The notes below the pieces were generated by a model, which made no database searches, was not told where the DNA came from, and saw only the letters and a list, made by a program, of their open reading frames with translations. The translations under genes and the position numbers were made by a program. A stretch of DNA of 64,000 nucleotides from a virus: positions 36,096-100,095 of IMG/VR virus record IMGVR_UViG_3300027823_000001, one strand, 5' to 3'. The first letter of the stretch is position 1, and the number at the start of each line of letters is the position of its first letter. Positions 7,188 to 13,974 of this stretch are shown piece after piece.

Positions 7188-7562
7188 ATGCCCACGCACA
7201 CGATCGACCTCCTTCGCTGCGCCTCGCACATCTCCCGCACGACGTGGCTCACGCTCACGCACGGTGGTCGCGTGACCGAGGGTACGTGCACCATCGTCTC
7301 GACTGACGCCGCTCACGGGTCACTGCTCGTGCAAGTGGACCACGACGGCCAGCTATTCGTGTTCACGGCGCCGGCAGTTGCAGTCGAGCTGATCGACCCT
7401 CCGACGAGGCCGATCCCCAAGCCTGCGACCACGCGTCCCGCGCCTCCCGCGTGTGACACCTGCGGCGCTGCCCTCCCCGCATCGGGTAGCTGCATCAATG
7501 CGTCGTGCTCCACAGCCCCCGGGACGCCCGCAGCGCCCTCGGACGGGTACGACAACGACTGA
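7188..7562 (+). CDS. Hypothetical protein with C-terminal zinc-finger-like Cys cluster
   Basis: A 124-aa protein starting three bases after the previous stop. The first 65 residues look like a small beta-barrel (TLTHGGRVTEGTCTIVS, GSLLVQVDHDGQLFVF). A Pro-rich linker follows, then CDTCGAALPASGSCINASC, four Cys in a CxxC...CxxxxC arrangement that probably binds zinc. Role unknown; nucleic-acid or protein binding is possible. Confidence 0.55.
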   Translation: MPTHTIDLLRCASHISRTTWLTLTHGGRVTEGTCTIVSTDAAHGSLLVQVDHDGQLFVFTAPAVAVELIDPPTRPIPKPATTRPAPPACDTCGAALPASGSCINASCSTAPGTPAAPSDGYDND

Positions 7563-7601
7563 GACCCCCACGGCGCCACAGGGCGCGACTGAGAGCCCGC
7601 C

Positions 7602-8120
7602 ATGGACGACGACAGCAAGCCCGCGACCGAAGGCGCCAGCCCCGCGCACGGACCCGTACCGAACACGGTCTGCCACACCTGCGAGTTCTACGCAGGCGCG
7701 ATGGACGCGCTGGCCTACGACCCGCGCACGCAGTTCCGCAACGGCACCTGTCTCTGCATCGACGCGGAGGTCCTGGGCCCGCACTACGGCTTCTCGATCT
7801 GCGCGGACAAGCACGTCCACCTGAAGCTCGGGATGGAGGTAGAGATCGGCACCGTCTCTGCCATCACCGTCGCGGCGTACGCACTCGCGCTCTCCTACGA
7901 CCGCGAAGGATGGGTCGCAGGCTTCGTGCCTGGCACCGAGCAAGCCAAGAGCGCGCTGCGCGATTGCATCGCTGTGCTCCGCACACGCACGCCCAACACC
8001 GACTTTGCAGACTGGCTGGCGAAGCACTCGGCTCGCGACCTCTCGCGATGGATCAAAGAGATCTGCAAGGCCGTCGCACGCGTCGAGGATGGTAAGTTCG
8101 AGCTGTCCACCATCGAGTGA
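7602..8120 (+). CDS. Hypothetical protein, 172 aa
   Basis: The ATG at 7602 follows a 39-base gap. The N-terminal part has CHTCEFYAGAMDAL and later NGTCLCIDAE and FSICADKH, five Cys that suggest a metal site in the first 80 residues. The C-terminal half is helical (SARDLSRWIKEICKAVARVE). No family recognised. Confidence 0.55.
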   Translation: MDDDSKPATEGASPAHGPVPNTVCHTCEFYAGAMDALAYDPRTQFRNGTCLCIDAEVLGPHYGFSICADKHVHLKLGMEVEIGTVSAITVAAYALALSYDREGWVAGFVPGTEQAKSALRDCIAVLRTRTPNTDFADWLAKHSARDLSRWIKEICKAVARVEDGKFELSTIE

Positions 8121-8160
8121 TCCTCGGCACCACCGCGACTCCAGACCATAGAGGATCACC

Positions 8161-8610
8161 ATGACCACCACCATCACCGATCTGCTAGTCCGACTCCGGG
8201 ACGAGGACGACCTCGACGGGTGTAGTGACGCCATCGACTATCTGGTCGCGTACGACGGCACGCTCGGGCAGGCGTGGGAGGACTGCCCCCGCGGCGACTG
8301 GCTGCTCTGGCTCGCACTCCGGGTCGGTGTCCCCGACGCGGCCTACACAGCAGCGTCCGAGGTCTTCGCGCGCGTGGCCTACGCGGCCACCTACGAGGCC
8401 GAGGCCGAGGTCGAGGCTGAGGAGGAGATACTGGGCGCGACCGAATCCGAGACGCTGCGCGCGTTTCTGCGTGCGAGCGCCATCGCAGTGCGCCGGCACA
8501 TCACAGCCGAGATGGTCGTCGATGCGCTGGACGCTCACGCCGACACTGTGGCGGCCTTCGATGCCGTGGTGGGGTCGGTCGTCGCAGGGTGCAAGCGGTC
8601 TACTACCTGA
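8161..8610 (+). CDS. Hypothetical acidic protein, 149 aa
   Basis: The ATG at 8161 is preceded by TAGAGG and six bases, which could be either a ribosome-binding site (GAGG) or the same hexamer/start spacing seen at leaderless genes. The protein is acidic and helical, with the line CPRGDWLLWLALRVGV near residue 40, a pattern seen in many small actinobacterial and myxobacterial proteins of unknown function, and an Ala/Glu-rich helix (EAEAEVEAEEE). No catalytic motif. Confidence 0.55.
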   Translation: MTTTITDLLVRLRDEDDLDGCSDAIDYLVAYDGTLGQAWEDCPRGDWLLWLALRVGVPDAAYTAASEVFARVAYAATYEAEAEVEAEEEILGATESETLRAFLRASAIAVRRHITAEMVVDALDAHADTVAAFDAVVGSVVAGCKRSTT

Positions 8611-8615
8611 GCCTG

Positions 8616-8621
8616 TACAAT
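8616..8621 (+). promoter_or_regulatory. Possible -10 hexamer before the lipoprotein hydrolase gene
   Basis: TACAAT at 8616-8621 matches the bacterial -10 box at four of six positions. It lies in the 63-base gap between the stop at 8610 and the ATG at 8674. No convincing -35 is found 16-18 bases upstream. With the terminator at 9744 it would make the following gene a stand-alone transcription unit. Confidence 0.3.
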
Positions 8622-8673
8622 CCTCCTTCGGCACAATGCCGCCTCGCCAACCATCACAAACAAACGGAGTCCA

Positions 8674-9723
8674 ATGCTAATGCGTCTCACGATCCTTTCT
8701 CTGCTGATCCTCGGCCTTCCTGCCTGCTCTCCTGCCGATGATCCTACTGCCAGTGCGGAGGGTGCTCTGAGCATCTCCAACGGCCTTGTCCGCCAAAGCA
8801 TCGACATGTGGACGACCGAGGGAGTGATCCACACTTCGGCTGTCTATGCTGTCGGCGCGCGCCTTCGCCCTACCCGGCGAGTGATCCTGTTGGTGCCCGG
8901 CACGCTGGCCAATGGCGGCGGATACTACGATATTGATCGCGGTGGTGGATTCAACGCCGCCGAGATCTTGGCGCGAAACGGGTTCATCGTGGGCATCGTG
9001 GATCTGCCCGGCAGTGGGCTGAGCTACCGCCCCGCCAACGGTGCGGACGCAACCGCTGAGCGCGGCGGCCGTGCCGTTGCTCGCGCGGCCCTGGCCTACC
9101 GGATTCGCTTCCGCGTGCCGACCGTGGACGTCTACGGCGAGACCGGCGTGGGGGGCAACATCGCGCTGCTGATGGCGCGAGAGGACTACGTGCGCGCGGT
9201 GGTGATCACCGCGCCGGCCTACGTGCAGTTCGGCCCGGCGACGGCGCCTACTCTGTTCGATCCAGGCTTCTACGGGTTCCTCGACTCCATCCCCGACGGC
9301 TATCTGCCGCAAGACCCAGCCTTCGTTGGGTTCTTCTTGAGCACAGCAGACCCGTCCATTGTCGCCGAGGCAGTCCCTGCCATCGTCGGCCCTGCGCCCA
9401 TGACCCTGGGTGTGGGGCCCTACTTCGATCTTCGTGACCATGGGGCCCTGGGCCCATCAGGAGCCATGCTGCGCCTGGAGACCCCCGTCGTCGACGCCGC
9501 ACCTGCGCGGGCTGACGCACTCATCATCGGGAGTGATCCCGATGTTGTGGGTGACCCCGCGGGCACCATCGAGATGGTAGACGCCTACGGCACTACCGGA
9601 GGCGGAGACGCGGATGCGCTGGTCATCCCCGGAGCATCACACATCATGCGCTTCGACACCCTGGCGGACGGGCCCACTAGCCTGTTCTGGTCAGCGGTGC
9701 TGAGCTACCTCGCCGCGCACTGA
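8674..9723 (+). CDS. Lipoprotein with alpha/beta-hydrolase fold, probably degenerate nucleophile
   Basis: A 349-aa predicted lipoprotein. The signal peptide MLMRLTILSLLILGLPAC ends in an LPAC lipobox with Cys 18. The mature part has alpha/beta-hydrolase landmarks: the oxyanion strand VILLVPGTLANGGGYYD, the elbow region VYGETGVGGNIALLMA and a late PGASHIMRFD carrying the usual catalytic His. The nucleophile position in GxSxGG is not Ser; it reads G-E-T-G-V-G-G, so the protein may be inactive or use a shifted Thr. ATGs at 8674 and 8680 are both possible (GGAG at 8666). It has its own possible promoter and a strong terminator, so it looks like an independently expressed moron gene acting at the host envelope. 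Confidence 0.75.
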   Translation: MLMRLTILSLLILGLPACSPADDPTASAEGALSISNGLVRQSIDMWTTEGVIHTSAVYAVGARLRPTRRVILLVPGTLANGGGYYDIDRGGGFNAAEILARNGFIVGIVDLPGSGLSYRPANGADATAERGGRAVARAALAYRIRFRVPTVDVYGETGVGGNIALLMAREDYVRAVVITAPAYVQFGPATAPTLFDPGFYGFLDSIPDGYLPQDPAFVGFFLSTADPSIVAEAVPAIVGPAPMTLGVGPYFDLRDHGALGPSGAMLRLETPVVDAAPARADALIIGSDPDVVGDPAGTIEMVDAYGTTGGGDADALVIPGASHIMRFDTLADGPTSLFWSAVLSYLAAH

Positions 9724-9743
9724 TCAGATTCACCACTGGCCGA

Positions 9744-9779
9744 GAAAGACCGTTTCGCAAGAGACGGTCTTTCTTTTGC
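9744..9779 (+). terminator. Rho-independent terminator
   Basis: GAAAGACCGT pairs with ACGGTCTTTC around a short TTC/GCAA/GAG apex, followed by TTTT. The stem is near-perfect with a GNRA-type loop. It closes the lipoprotein hydrolase unit 20 bases after its stop. Confidence 0.85.
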
Positions 9780-9799
9780 CCTCAAGTCACGCGAAGCAC

Positions 9800-9813
9800 A
9801 CATCGGGTATGGC
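9800..9813 (+). promoter_or_regulatory. Recurrent phage promoter-like motif, copy 3
   Basis: ACATCGGGTATGG directly follows the terminator at 9744-9779, as a promoter restarting transcription would. The hexamer TATGGC is at 9808-9813. Here the likely start codon (9863) is about 50 bases downstream and has its own AGGAG, so this transcript would have a normal leader. Confidence 0.5.
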
Positions 9814-9862
9814 TTCAGCTGGAACCGTGAGACAAACAACAACCGACGACAGGAGATGCACA

Positions 9863-10171
9863 ATGGGTGACAAGAAAGCCGCGCACGCGCTTTTCATGCC
9901 GCGCGCCATGAAGGCTGGAGCGGTTCACCCGCTCGTAGCTACCAACGAGCTGCTCGTAGCTACCAACGAGCAGCTACGGAAGGACCTGTACGAGGCGCTC
10001 AACCAGCGCGACGTGTGGATGACGAAGGCCGTCGATGCGCAGAAGCAAAAGACCGTGCTGAACGACGCGCTGATACTCAAGGCACACACGTTGGAAATGC
10101 AGCGCGACGAAGCACGCGATGTGATCGTCAAGTTCGCAGCGGCGTCGCTCAACAAGGACTCGGTGCTCTGA
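9863..10171 (+). CDS. Hypothetical coiled-coil protein, 102 aa
   Basis: ATG at 9863 with AGGAG seven bases upstream; an in-frame GTG exists at 9827. The protein opens MGDKKAAHALFMPRAMK, then has a duplicated seven-residue unit (LVATNEL, LVATNEQ) and a long charged helix that should form a coiled coil (QLRKDLYEALNQRDVWMTKA). The phrase FMPRA also occurs at the end of the giant helicase protein (SFVMPRALYFGGR). Function unknown. Confidence 0.6.
   Translation: MGDKKAAHALFMPRAMKAGAVHPLVATNELLVATNEQLRKDLYEALNQRDVWMTKAVDAQKQKTVLNDALILKAHTLEMQRDEARDVIVKFAAASLNKDSVL
9931..9972 (+). repeat. Tandem 21-bp repeat, each unit a small inverted repeat
   Basis: GCTCGTAGCTACCAACGAGC occurs twice, at 9931-9950 and 9952-9971, one period being 21 bases. 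Each unit contains GCTCGT...ACGAGC and can fold as a hairpin. It is in frame in the coiled-coil gene and duplicates seven residues. Confidence 0.85.
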
Positions 10172-10599
10172 TGGTCCGCAAGCCCAGAGGTCACTCATCC
10201 ACTGCATCGAACTCTTTCAACGAAGCCGAGATCGGCGCGCTGAACTCACTCCTCAACGTGCTCACGCGCGGAGGCGATGGAAAGCTGATCCTACGCTCAC
10301 CGCCCATGGCTTCGCTACACCGCAAGTTCCGCCGCATGCATCACAACCTTCTCGTTACCAAGGCGATCGACGACAAGACCAGCAAGGAGCGGGCAGCGGG
10401 CAGCGCGTGCACTTGCCAAGACCAGATGGCAGCGCGCTTCGATTTTAACCCGACAGGGCACTACGTCTCGTGCTCGCACTGGGGCACGACGCTACCCAAT
10501 ACCGCATCGTTCCCTTTGGGCAGCGCCGAGCCGACGTGCATCACAGCTGGAGGCGAAGACCCCTCAGCAGCTCCGGCGCAAGAGAGCGGTGATGAATGA
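10171..10599 (+). CDS. Hypothetical protein, 142 aa
   Basis: The ATG at 10171 overlaps the previous stop by one base. The N-terminal half is basic and helical (PRGHSSTASNSFNEAE, RKFRRMHHNLL); the C-terminal half has CTCQDQ and a YVSCSHWGTTLPNT segment, giving three Cys and several His that may bind metal. No family recognised. Confidence 0.5.
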   Translation: MVRKPRGHSSTASNSFNEAEIGALNSLLNVLTRGGDGKLILRSPPMASLHRKFRRMHHNLLVTKAIDDKTSKERAAGSACTCQDQMAARFDFNPTGHYVSCSHWGTTLPNTASFPLGSAEPTCITAGGEDPSAAPAQESGDE

Positions 10600-10970
10600 C
10601 CGAGCGAAAGCCTGGACCGGGCCAGCTAGGTCTGTTCGGACATCCGGCACCTCCCGATCCTGTCGAGCGTCGCAAGGTCGAGCACAAGAAGCGCGATGAG
10701 GTGCTCGATGCGTTGGGGCAGACTCGCGCGGCCCTCATACGCAAGGCGGGCGAGATCGCGCTTCGCATCGCACACAGGAAGGGCAACGTGACTAGCGTCG
10801 AGGTGTTCGACGAGCTGAAGCGCGAAGGCCTAGGCCCCATGCTCACGCTGTACGACCCTCGCTGGATCGGTGCGGTCTTCCGATCGGGTAACGGCTGGCG
10901 CAAGCAGGGCTACAGTACCGATGGCTCGCACGGGCGCCCTGTGTCCGTGTGGGAGCGAGGACAACGATGA
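10596..10970 (+). CDS. Hypothetical winged-helix-like protein, 124 aa
   Basis: The ATG overlaps the previous stop (ATGA). After a Pro/Gly-rich start the protein has a helical segment, then NVTSVEVFDELKREG and YDPRWIGAVFRSGNGW, ending in a GYSTDGSHGRPVSVW strand pair. Helix-turn-helix followed by a two-strand wing is a reasonable reading, similar to small phage proteins often found near replication genes. This is a pattern judgement only. Confidence 0.5.
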   Translation: MTERKPGPGQLGLFGHPAPPDPVERRKVEHKKRDEVLDALGQTRAALIRKAGEIALRIAHRKGNVTSVEVFDELKREGLGPMLTLYDPRWIGAVFRSGNGWRKQGYSTDGSHGRPVSVWERGQR

Positions 10971-11722
10971 GACCGAAGGGCCCCACACCGCAGCCGTGCT
11001 GCCCGCGTTGCGAGGAGATCGCACGGGCGCACGGTTGGACACCTGCATCGGGTATTACTGTCGAAGCGTACATGCGTGCGCACGACTTGGAGGATCACGA
11101 GATGGACGACACGACAGACGAAGCGAAGGTCGCGCGAGCACAGCTGGTAGCGAAGCTCAACGAGCAGCGGCTGATGACCAGAGAGCAAGCGATGGACAAG
11201 GCGCTCGAACTCTTGGGCGGCGGTGATGGCGCACTCATGGTGGCCGTCCTCGACGCAGACGAAGGACACAGCGGCGAAGGTTGGTACGGCTGGCGCGAAG
11301 GCGGCGAGGGCGCCGTGCTGCTGGAGGAGATGACTGCCGAGGACAGACGGGCACTGATGGCGAAGCAAGCTCTCGACTCGATGGGGCTGACCTCTGAAGA
11401 AGTCGAGCTGAACGCCGAGTTCACCAGCGCGTCCGATCCGTCGGACGCGCGCTGGCAGATCATCACCATCCGCACGCCGCGCGTACACAACCTCAAGGAT
11501 CGTAAGCTGCACGGCGCCGATGCCCAGTGGATGGCGATGAGCTTCTTCGTCTCGTCTACGATCGGCGTGCTGGAGATGCTTCAGCTGTCACTGCCTCTTG
11601 CGGTGACCAGTGCGCTTCACACCGAGGCCGTGATCAGCGGCCTGAGCATGACCCAGATCACCGTGGCTGCGATCGACGAACGCCGTCGGGAGCAGGCCGC
11701 GAAGAAGAAAGAGCAGCACTGA
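10967..11722 (+). CDS. Hypothetical protein with N-terminal Cys cluster, 251 aa
   Basis: The ATG at 10967 overlaps the previous stop (ATGA). The first 30 residues contain CCPRCEEIARAHGW, a possible zinc knuckle. A second start, ATG at 11101 (MDDTTDEAKV), has a strong GGAGG ten bases upstream, and a copy of the promoter-like CATCGGGTA motif lies inside the reading frame at 11046-11054. A shorter product of 207 aa may therefore also be made, or the first 44 codons may be a separate fused element. The C-terminal part has a hydrophobic stretch (AMSFFVSSTIGVLEMLQLSLPLAV) that could be a membrane segment or a buried helix. Function unknown. Confidence 0.55.
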   Translation: MRPKGPTPQPCCPRCEEIARAHGWTPASGITVEAYMRAHDLEDHEMDDTTDEAKVARAQLVAKLNEQRLMTREQAMDKALELLGGGDGALMVAVLDADEGHSGEGWYGWREGGEGAVLLEEMTAEDRRALMAKQALDSMGLTSEEVELNAEFTSASDPSDARWQIITIRTPRVHNLKDRKLHGADAQWMAMSFFVSSTIGVLEMLQLSLPLAVTSALHTEAVISGLSMTQITVAAIDERRREQAAKKKEQH

Positions 11723-12066
11723 TGGGACACGCGAGAATCAACAACGAGTCGAAGGTCAAGCCTCTGGGGCGCAACGTCCTGCTGCGTGTCCACGCGCGCC
11801 CCGACAAGACCGCCAGCGGGATCATCCTCGCCGAGCGTCGTGGGCGCGCGGAGATGGGTGAAGTGCTCGCGGTGGGTGCGGAGGTGCAGTCAGTCACTCC
11901 GGGCGAGTTGGCGAACTTCGATCCCTACACCCTCAAGCTCGTCATCACGCCCGCAGGTCCTGATACGACGAATAGCGTGAGCGCGAGCGCAGGTGACCTC
12001 GCCATCGTGCACGAGGATTCGCTGCGCTACGTGATGACGACGTCCGTGGATCGGGGGTCGCGATGA
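11722..12066 (+). CDS. GroES-like co-chaperonin (Cpn10)
   Basis: A 114-aa protein with the Cpn10 pattern: VKPLGRNVLLRVHARPD at residues 12-28, the mobile loop DKTASGIIL at 28-36 (the segment that docks on GroEL), and AEMGEVLAVG at 43-52. Cellular GroES is about 97 aa and ends near the last barrel strand; here GDLAIVHEDSLRYVM matches the final strands, plus a short tail. No GroEL partner is seen in the window, so it would cap the host GroEL, as T4 gp31 does to fold the major capsid protein. It is coupled to the previous gene by ATGA. Confidence 0.85.
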   Translation: MGHARINNESKVKPLGRNVLLRVHARPDKTASGIILAERRGRAEMGEVLAVGAEVQSVTPGELANFDPYTLKLVITPAGPDTTNSVSASAGDLAIVHEDSLRYVMTTSVDRGSR

Positions 12067-12155
12067 CGTTCTTCGACTTCGCCTGGCGCATGCTCGTGAT
12101 GGGCTCCGCCTTCCTGATCGCCGGTGTCGCGTTACTGTGGATCTGGCTCTCGTGA
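12063..12155 (+). CDS. Small single-pass membrane protein, 30 aa
   Basis: The ATG overlaps the stop of the co-chaperonin gene (ATGA). The peptide MTFFDFAWRMLVMGSAFLIA and the following ten residues are nearly all hydrophobic, a single membrane helix with an aromatic end (LLWIWLS). A terminator follows 27 bases later, so it is the last gene of this operon. Role unknown; small phage membrane peptides are often toxins, holin-like or inhibitors, but nothing here decides. Confidence 0.5.
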   Translation: MTFFDFAWRMLVMGSAFLIAGVALLWIWLS

Positions 12156-12181
12156 AGAAGCCCGCGTGAGTGCCAGACAGG

Positions 12182-12225
12182 AAGCCCCCGAGGGTTCACG
12201 CTCTCGGGGGCTTTCATCTCTTTTG
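12182..12225 (+). terminator. Rho-independent terminator
   Basis: AAGCCCCCGAG pairs with CTCGGGGGCTT, an 11-bp GC-rich stem with a ten-base loop, followed by TTCATCTCTTTT. It ends the operon that contains the co-chaperonin. Confidence 0.85.
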
Positions 12226-12251
12226 GGTCTTGACGGATGCAAAGCACCAAC

Positions 12252-12280
12252 ACATCCTCTCCGCTGTAAAAGGAGGATGT
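12252..12280 (+). promoter_or_regulatory. Hairpin that covers the ribosome-binding site
   Basis: ACATCCTC at 12252-12259 is the exact reverse complement of GAGGATGT at 12273-12280, which contains the Shine-Dalgarno sequence of the gene starting at 12285. In the folded state the ribosome-binding site would be paired. This could act as a translational switch or thermosensor. The stem is short (8 bp), so the effect is uncertain. Confidence 0.45.
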
Positions 12281-12284
12281 CATC

Positions 12285-12470
12285 ATGTCCACGACTCACG
12301 AACTCTCTGTGCTTGGTGCCGCTGTCCTGGTGACGGTGAGCGAACGCGACGAACTCTTCACCGCGAAGGTGAACGGCATGCCTGAGGTGCAGGCCGTCGC
12401 GACAACGCGAGAGGGCGTGCTGCGCAAGATCGCGCATCAGCTCACCTACGCGGTCGATCAAGCCGCCTGA
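12285..12470 (+). CDS. Hypothetical small protein, 61 aa
   Basis: ATG at 12285 with a strong AGGAGG. The protein (MSTTHELSVLGAAVLVTVSE...) looks like a small alpha/beta domain: two strands, then VQAVATTREGVLRKIAHQL. This resembles a HicB-like or DUF-type partial fold but lacks a clear signature. It stands alone between a terminator and a hairpin and has its own folded leader. Confidence 0.55.
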   Translation: MSTTHELSVLGAAVLVTVSERDELFTAKVNGMPEVQAVATTREGVLRKIAHQLTYAVDQAA

Positions 12471-12527
12471 AGAACCTGCACCGTGACGCCGTGGAGGCTT
12501 GCGACCCCCACAGCACGTGATGCACTA

Positions 12528-12571
12528 GAGAGCCCCGTCGCCGCGTTGTTACCGCGAGCTGACGGGCTCTC
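12528..12571 (+). terminator. Terminator-like hairpin without a T run
   Basis: GAGAGCCCCGTC and GACGGGCTCTC form a long stem (one bulged C) enclosing a smaller CGCG/CGCG stem. A copy of the promoter-like motif begins directly after it. There is no run of T, so termination would be weak or need Rho; the sharp boundary between hairpin and promoter motif still suggests an operon border. Confidence 0.5.
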
Positions 12572-12591
12572 GCATCGGGTATGTACAGGGC
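12572..12591 (+). promoter_or_regulatory. Recurrent phage promoter-like motif, copy 4
   Basis: GCATCGGGTATGTA: the hexamer TATGTA at 12580-12585 is followed by exactly six bases and the ATG at 12592, the same geometry as the copies at 5935 and 15180. It follows the hairpin at 12528-12571 without a gap. Confidence 0.5.
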
Positions 12592-12663
12592 ATGAAACTC
12601 AGCAGCGCGATCCAGGCCTTCGTGATCGAAGTGCACAACGTGAACGAGGTGCCTCGTGGCTGA
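12592..12663 (+). CDS. Micro-protein, 23 aa
   Basis: The ATG is six bases after the promoter-like hexamer. It reads MKLSSAIQAFVIEVHNVNEV and ends PRG, and its stop overlaps the GTG start of the next gene (GTGGCTGA). It may be a real micro-protein or a leader peptide that couples translation into the next gene. The coupling geometry is the same as for longer genes here. Confidence 0.4.
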   Translation: MKLSSAIQAFVIEVHNVNEVPRG

Positions 12664-12862
12664 TGACTGGCACAGACTCTCGCCCGCAGACACGCGCACG
12701 ATGCTAGCGAACAAAGGCGTGCGTCGTATCCGCGACCACGACATGACTCGCCAGATCCTGAACTGGAGATGTTGCCGACACTGCGGACTGCTGGGTTTGA
12801 AGAACGAAGCAACGCGACAAGCGCTGCGCGCCAAGTGCATCACCTACGAGGATGCGAAATGA
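12656..12862 (+). CDS. Hypothetical protein with CCRHCG motif, 68 aa
   Basis: The GTG at 12656 overlaps the end of the 23-aa reading frame. The protein has WRCCRHCGLLGLKNE, a CxxC pair of zinc-knuckle type with further basic residues around it. Its stop overlaps the ATG of the next gene. It could bind nucleic acid; family unknown. Confidence 0.5.
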   Translation: MADDWHRLSPADTRTMLANKGVRRIRDHDMTRQILNWRCCRHCGLLGLKNEATRQALRAKCITYEDAK

Positions 12863-13401
12863 AACGAGCCGAACGACTGCGCCTCGACACCGCGCGCCAC
12901 GCAAACATCACAGGTTGGTTCGCGCGCCACGCCCTCGTGCGCAAACTGGAAGTGGACGGCGTGGTGACGAGCGCGCGCTTCCAACGCATCCGAACGCAGC
13001 CGCCCGACTTCTTCGGACGGTGGGATAGCGCCTACTGGTTCGAGGTCGTGATGCTCCAGAATGGCAGGCTGCTCGTGCATGGGGACTTTGAGATGGTGAT
13101 GTTCGCGCAGCACCATTGCTCCAACCTCAACGGCGCCGTCAACTGGCTCGGGCAGTCCGGGCTCGGCGATCCCTACGTCTACGAGAAGGCGAACATGGGC
13201 ATGCACATGAGGATGCTCGCTCACGATCGCGTGGACGTGGCGCATGCGGCACTGCGCACTGCGCGCGCTCTCTTGTTCGCCAACCAGTGCCCAGTGCTGA
13301 ACCCTCTGCACATGGAGCCGTGCTGCTTCATGGCAGGGCACCCGGCCGATTGCGTCGTGCGCACAGACGATAGGCTCGGGACGCCTGGTCAGGGCGCCTG
13401 A
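12859..13401 (+). CDS. Hypothetical protein, 180 aa
   Basis: The ATG overlaps the previous stop (ATGA). The protein has a compact alpha/beta middle with many aromatic and His residues: DSAYWFEVVMLQNGRLLVHG, then FEMVMFAQHH and the C-terminal PLHMEPCCFMAGHPADC. It reads like a small conserved phage domain, perhaps metal-binding, but I do not recognise it. Confidence 0.55.
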   Translation: MKRAERLRLDTARHANITGWFARHALVRKLEVDGVVTSARFQRIRTQPPDFFGRWDSAYWFEVVMLQNGRLLVHGDFEMVMFAQHHCSNLNGAVNWLGQSGLGDPYVYEKANMGMHMRMLAHDRVDVAHAALRTARALLFANQCPVLNPLHMEPCCFMAGHPADCVVRTDDRLGTPGQGA

Positions 13402-13405
13402 CCAC

Positions 13406-13419
13406 GCATCGTGTATAGT
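13406..13419 (+). promoter_or_regulatory. Recurrent phage promoter-like motif, copy 5
   Basis: GCATCGTGTATAGT: the hexamer TATAGT at 13414-13419 is the closest of all copies to a consensus -10. It lies four bases after the previous stop. An ATG is directly attached at 13420, but the likely start is 13438, which has a GGAGG ribosome-binding site; the leader would be short. Confidence 0.55.
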
Positions 13420-13437
13420 ATGGTGGAGGTTCCGACC

Positions 13438-13974
13438 ATGACTCGCATCGCACTCACCCTCGCACTTCTCACGCTGGCCTGCTGCGGCGAGCGCATCGTC
13501 TACGTCTACCCTGACACCAGCGCAGAGGACGCAGGCCCAACGGCGGACGCAGGCGCCCCTCAGCGCGACGCGGAGGTCGCGCCCGACGCCGAGGGTGTGG
13601 ATGCCCCTCGTGGCACCTGTGAGCCCGACAGGACGCCCGGCACGGTGAGCCACAGTGACTGCCGCTCGGTGAGCGGTCGCACGATCTGCGACGCGGTCAG
13701 CGAACAGTGCGTGTCAGAGCCCGTGGACTTCTGCGGCGCATGCGCGAGCAACGCGGACTGCGCCAACTTCGACTTGACCGCGCGCTGCACGTTCATCGAA
13801 GGCGGTGGGCGCTCCAACAACGACTCGGCGTGCCTCTCACCGTGCACCGTCGCAGCGGACTGCGACTTCTTGCGCCGCGACTGGATCAACGTCGCATGCA
13901 TGCCGCTCGGCGCAGGGTCGTTCTGCTTGCCGGACTTTGGCCACTGCCGCGACCATTCAGGCTCGCGCCGCTGA
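13438..13974 (+). CDS. Cys-rich lipoprotein
   Basis: A 178-aa protein with the N-terminal signal MTRIALTLALLTLACCGE, a lipoprotein-type leader (cleavage before Cys 15 or 16; the lipobox is slightly off consensus). An Asp/Ala-rich spacer follows (DTSAEDAGPTADAGAP), then about twelve Cys in pairs such as CGACASNADC and CLSPCTVAADC, which suggests a disulphide-rich surface domain. This architecture (lipobox, acidic Pro/Ala spacer, Cys pairs) is frequent in myxobacterial surface lipoproteins and unusual in phages. It probably alters the host surface, for example to exclude other phages. Its stop overlaps the next start. Confidence 0.7.
   Translation: MTRIALTLALLTLACCGERIVYVYPDTSAEDAGPTADAGAPQRDAEVAPDAEGVDAPRGTCEPDRTPGTVSHSDCRSVSGRTICDAVSEQCVSEPVDFCGACASNADCANFDLTARCTFIEGGGRSNNDSACLSPCTVAADCDFLRRDWINVACMPLGAGSFCLPDFGHCRDHSGSRR

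Noticed and set aside
7480-7491. GCATCGGGTAGC as a further promoter-like copy
   Set aside because: It lies in the Cys-rich coding end of the 7188 gene, 110 bases from the next start, and lacks a good hexamer (TAGCTG); kept in the count but not as a promoter.
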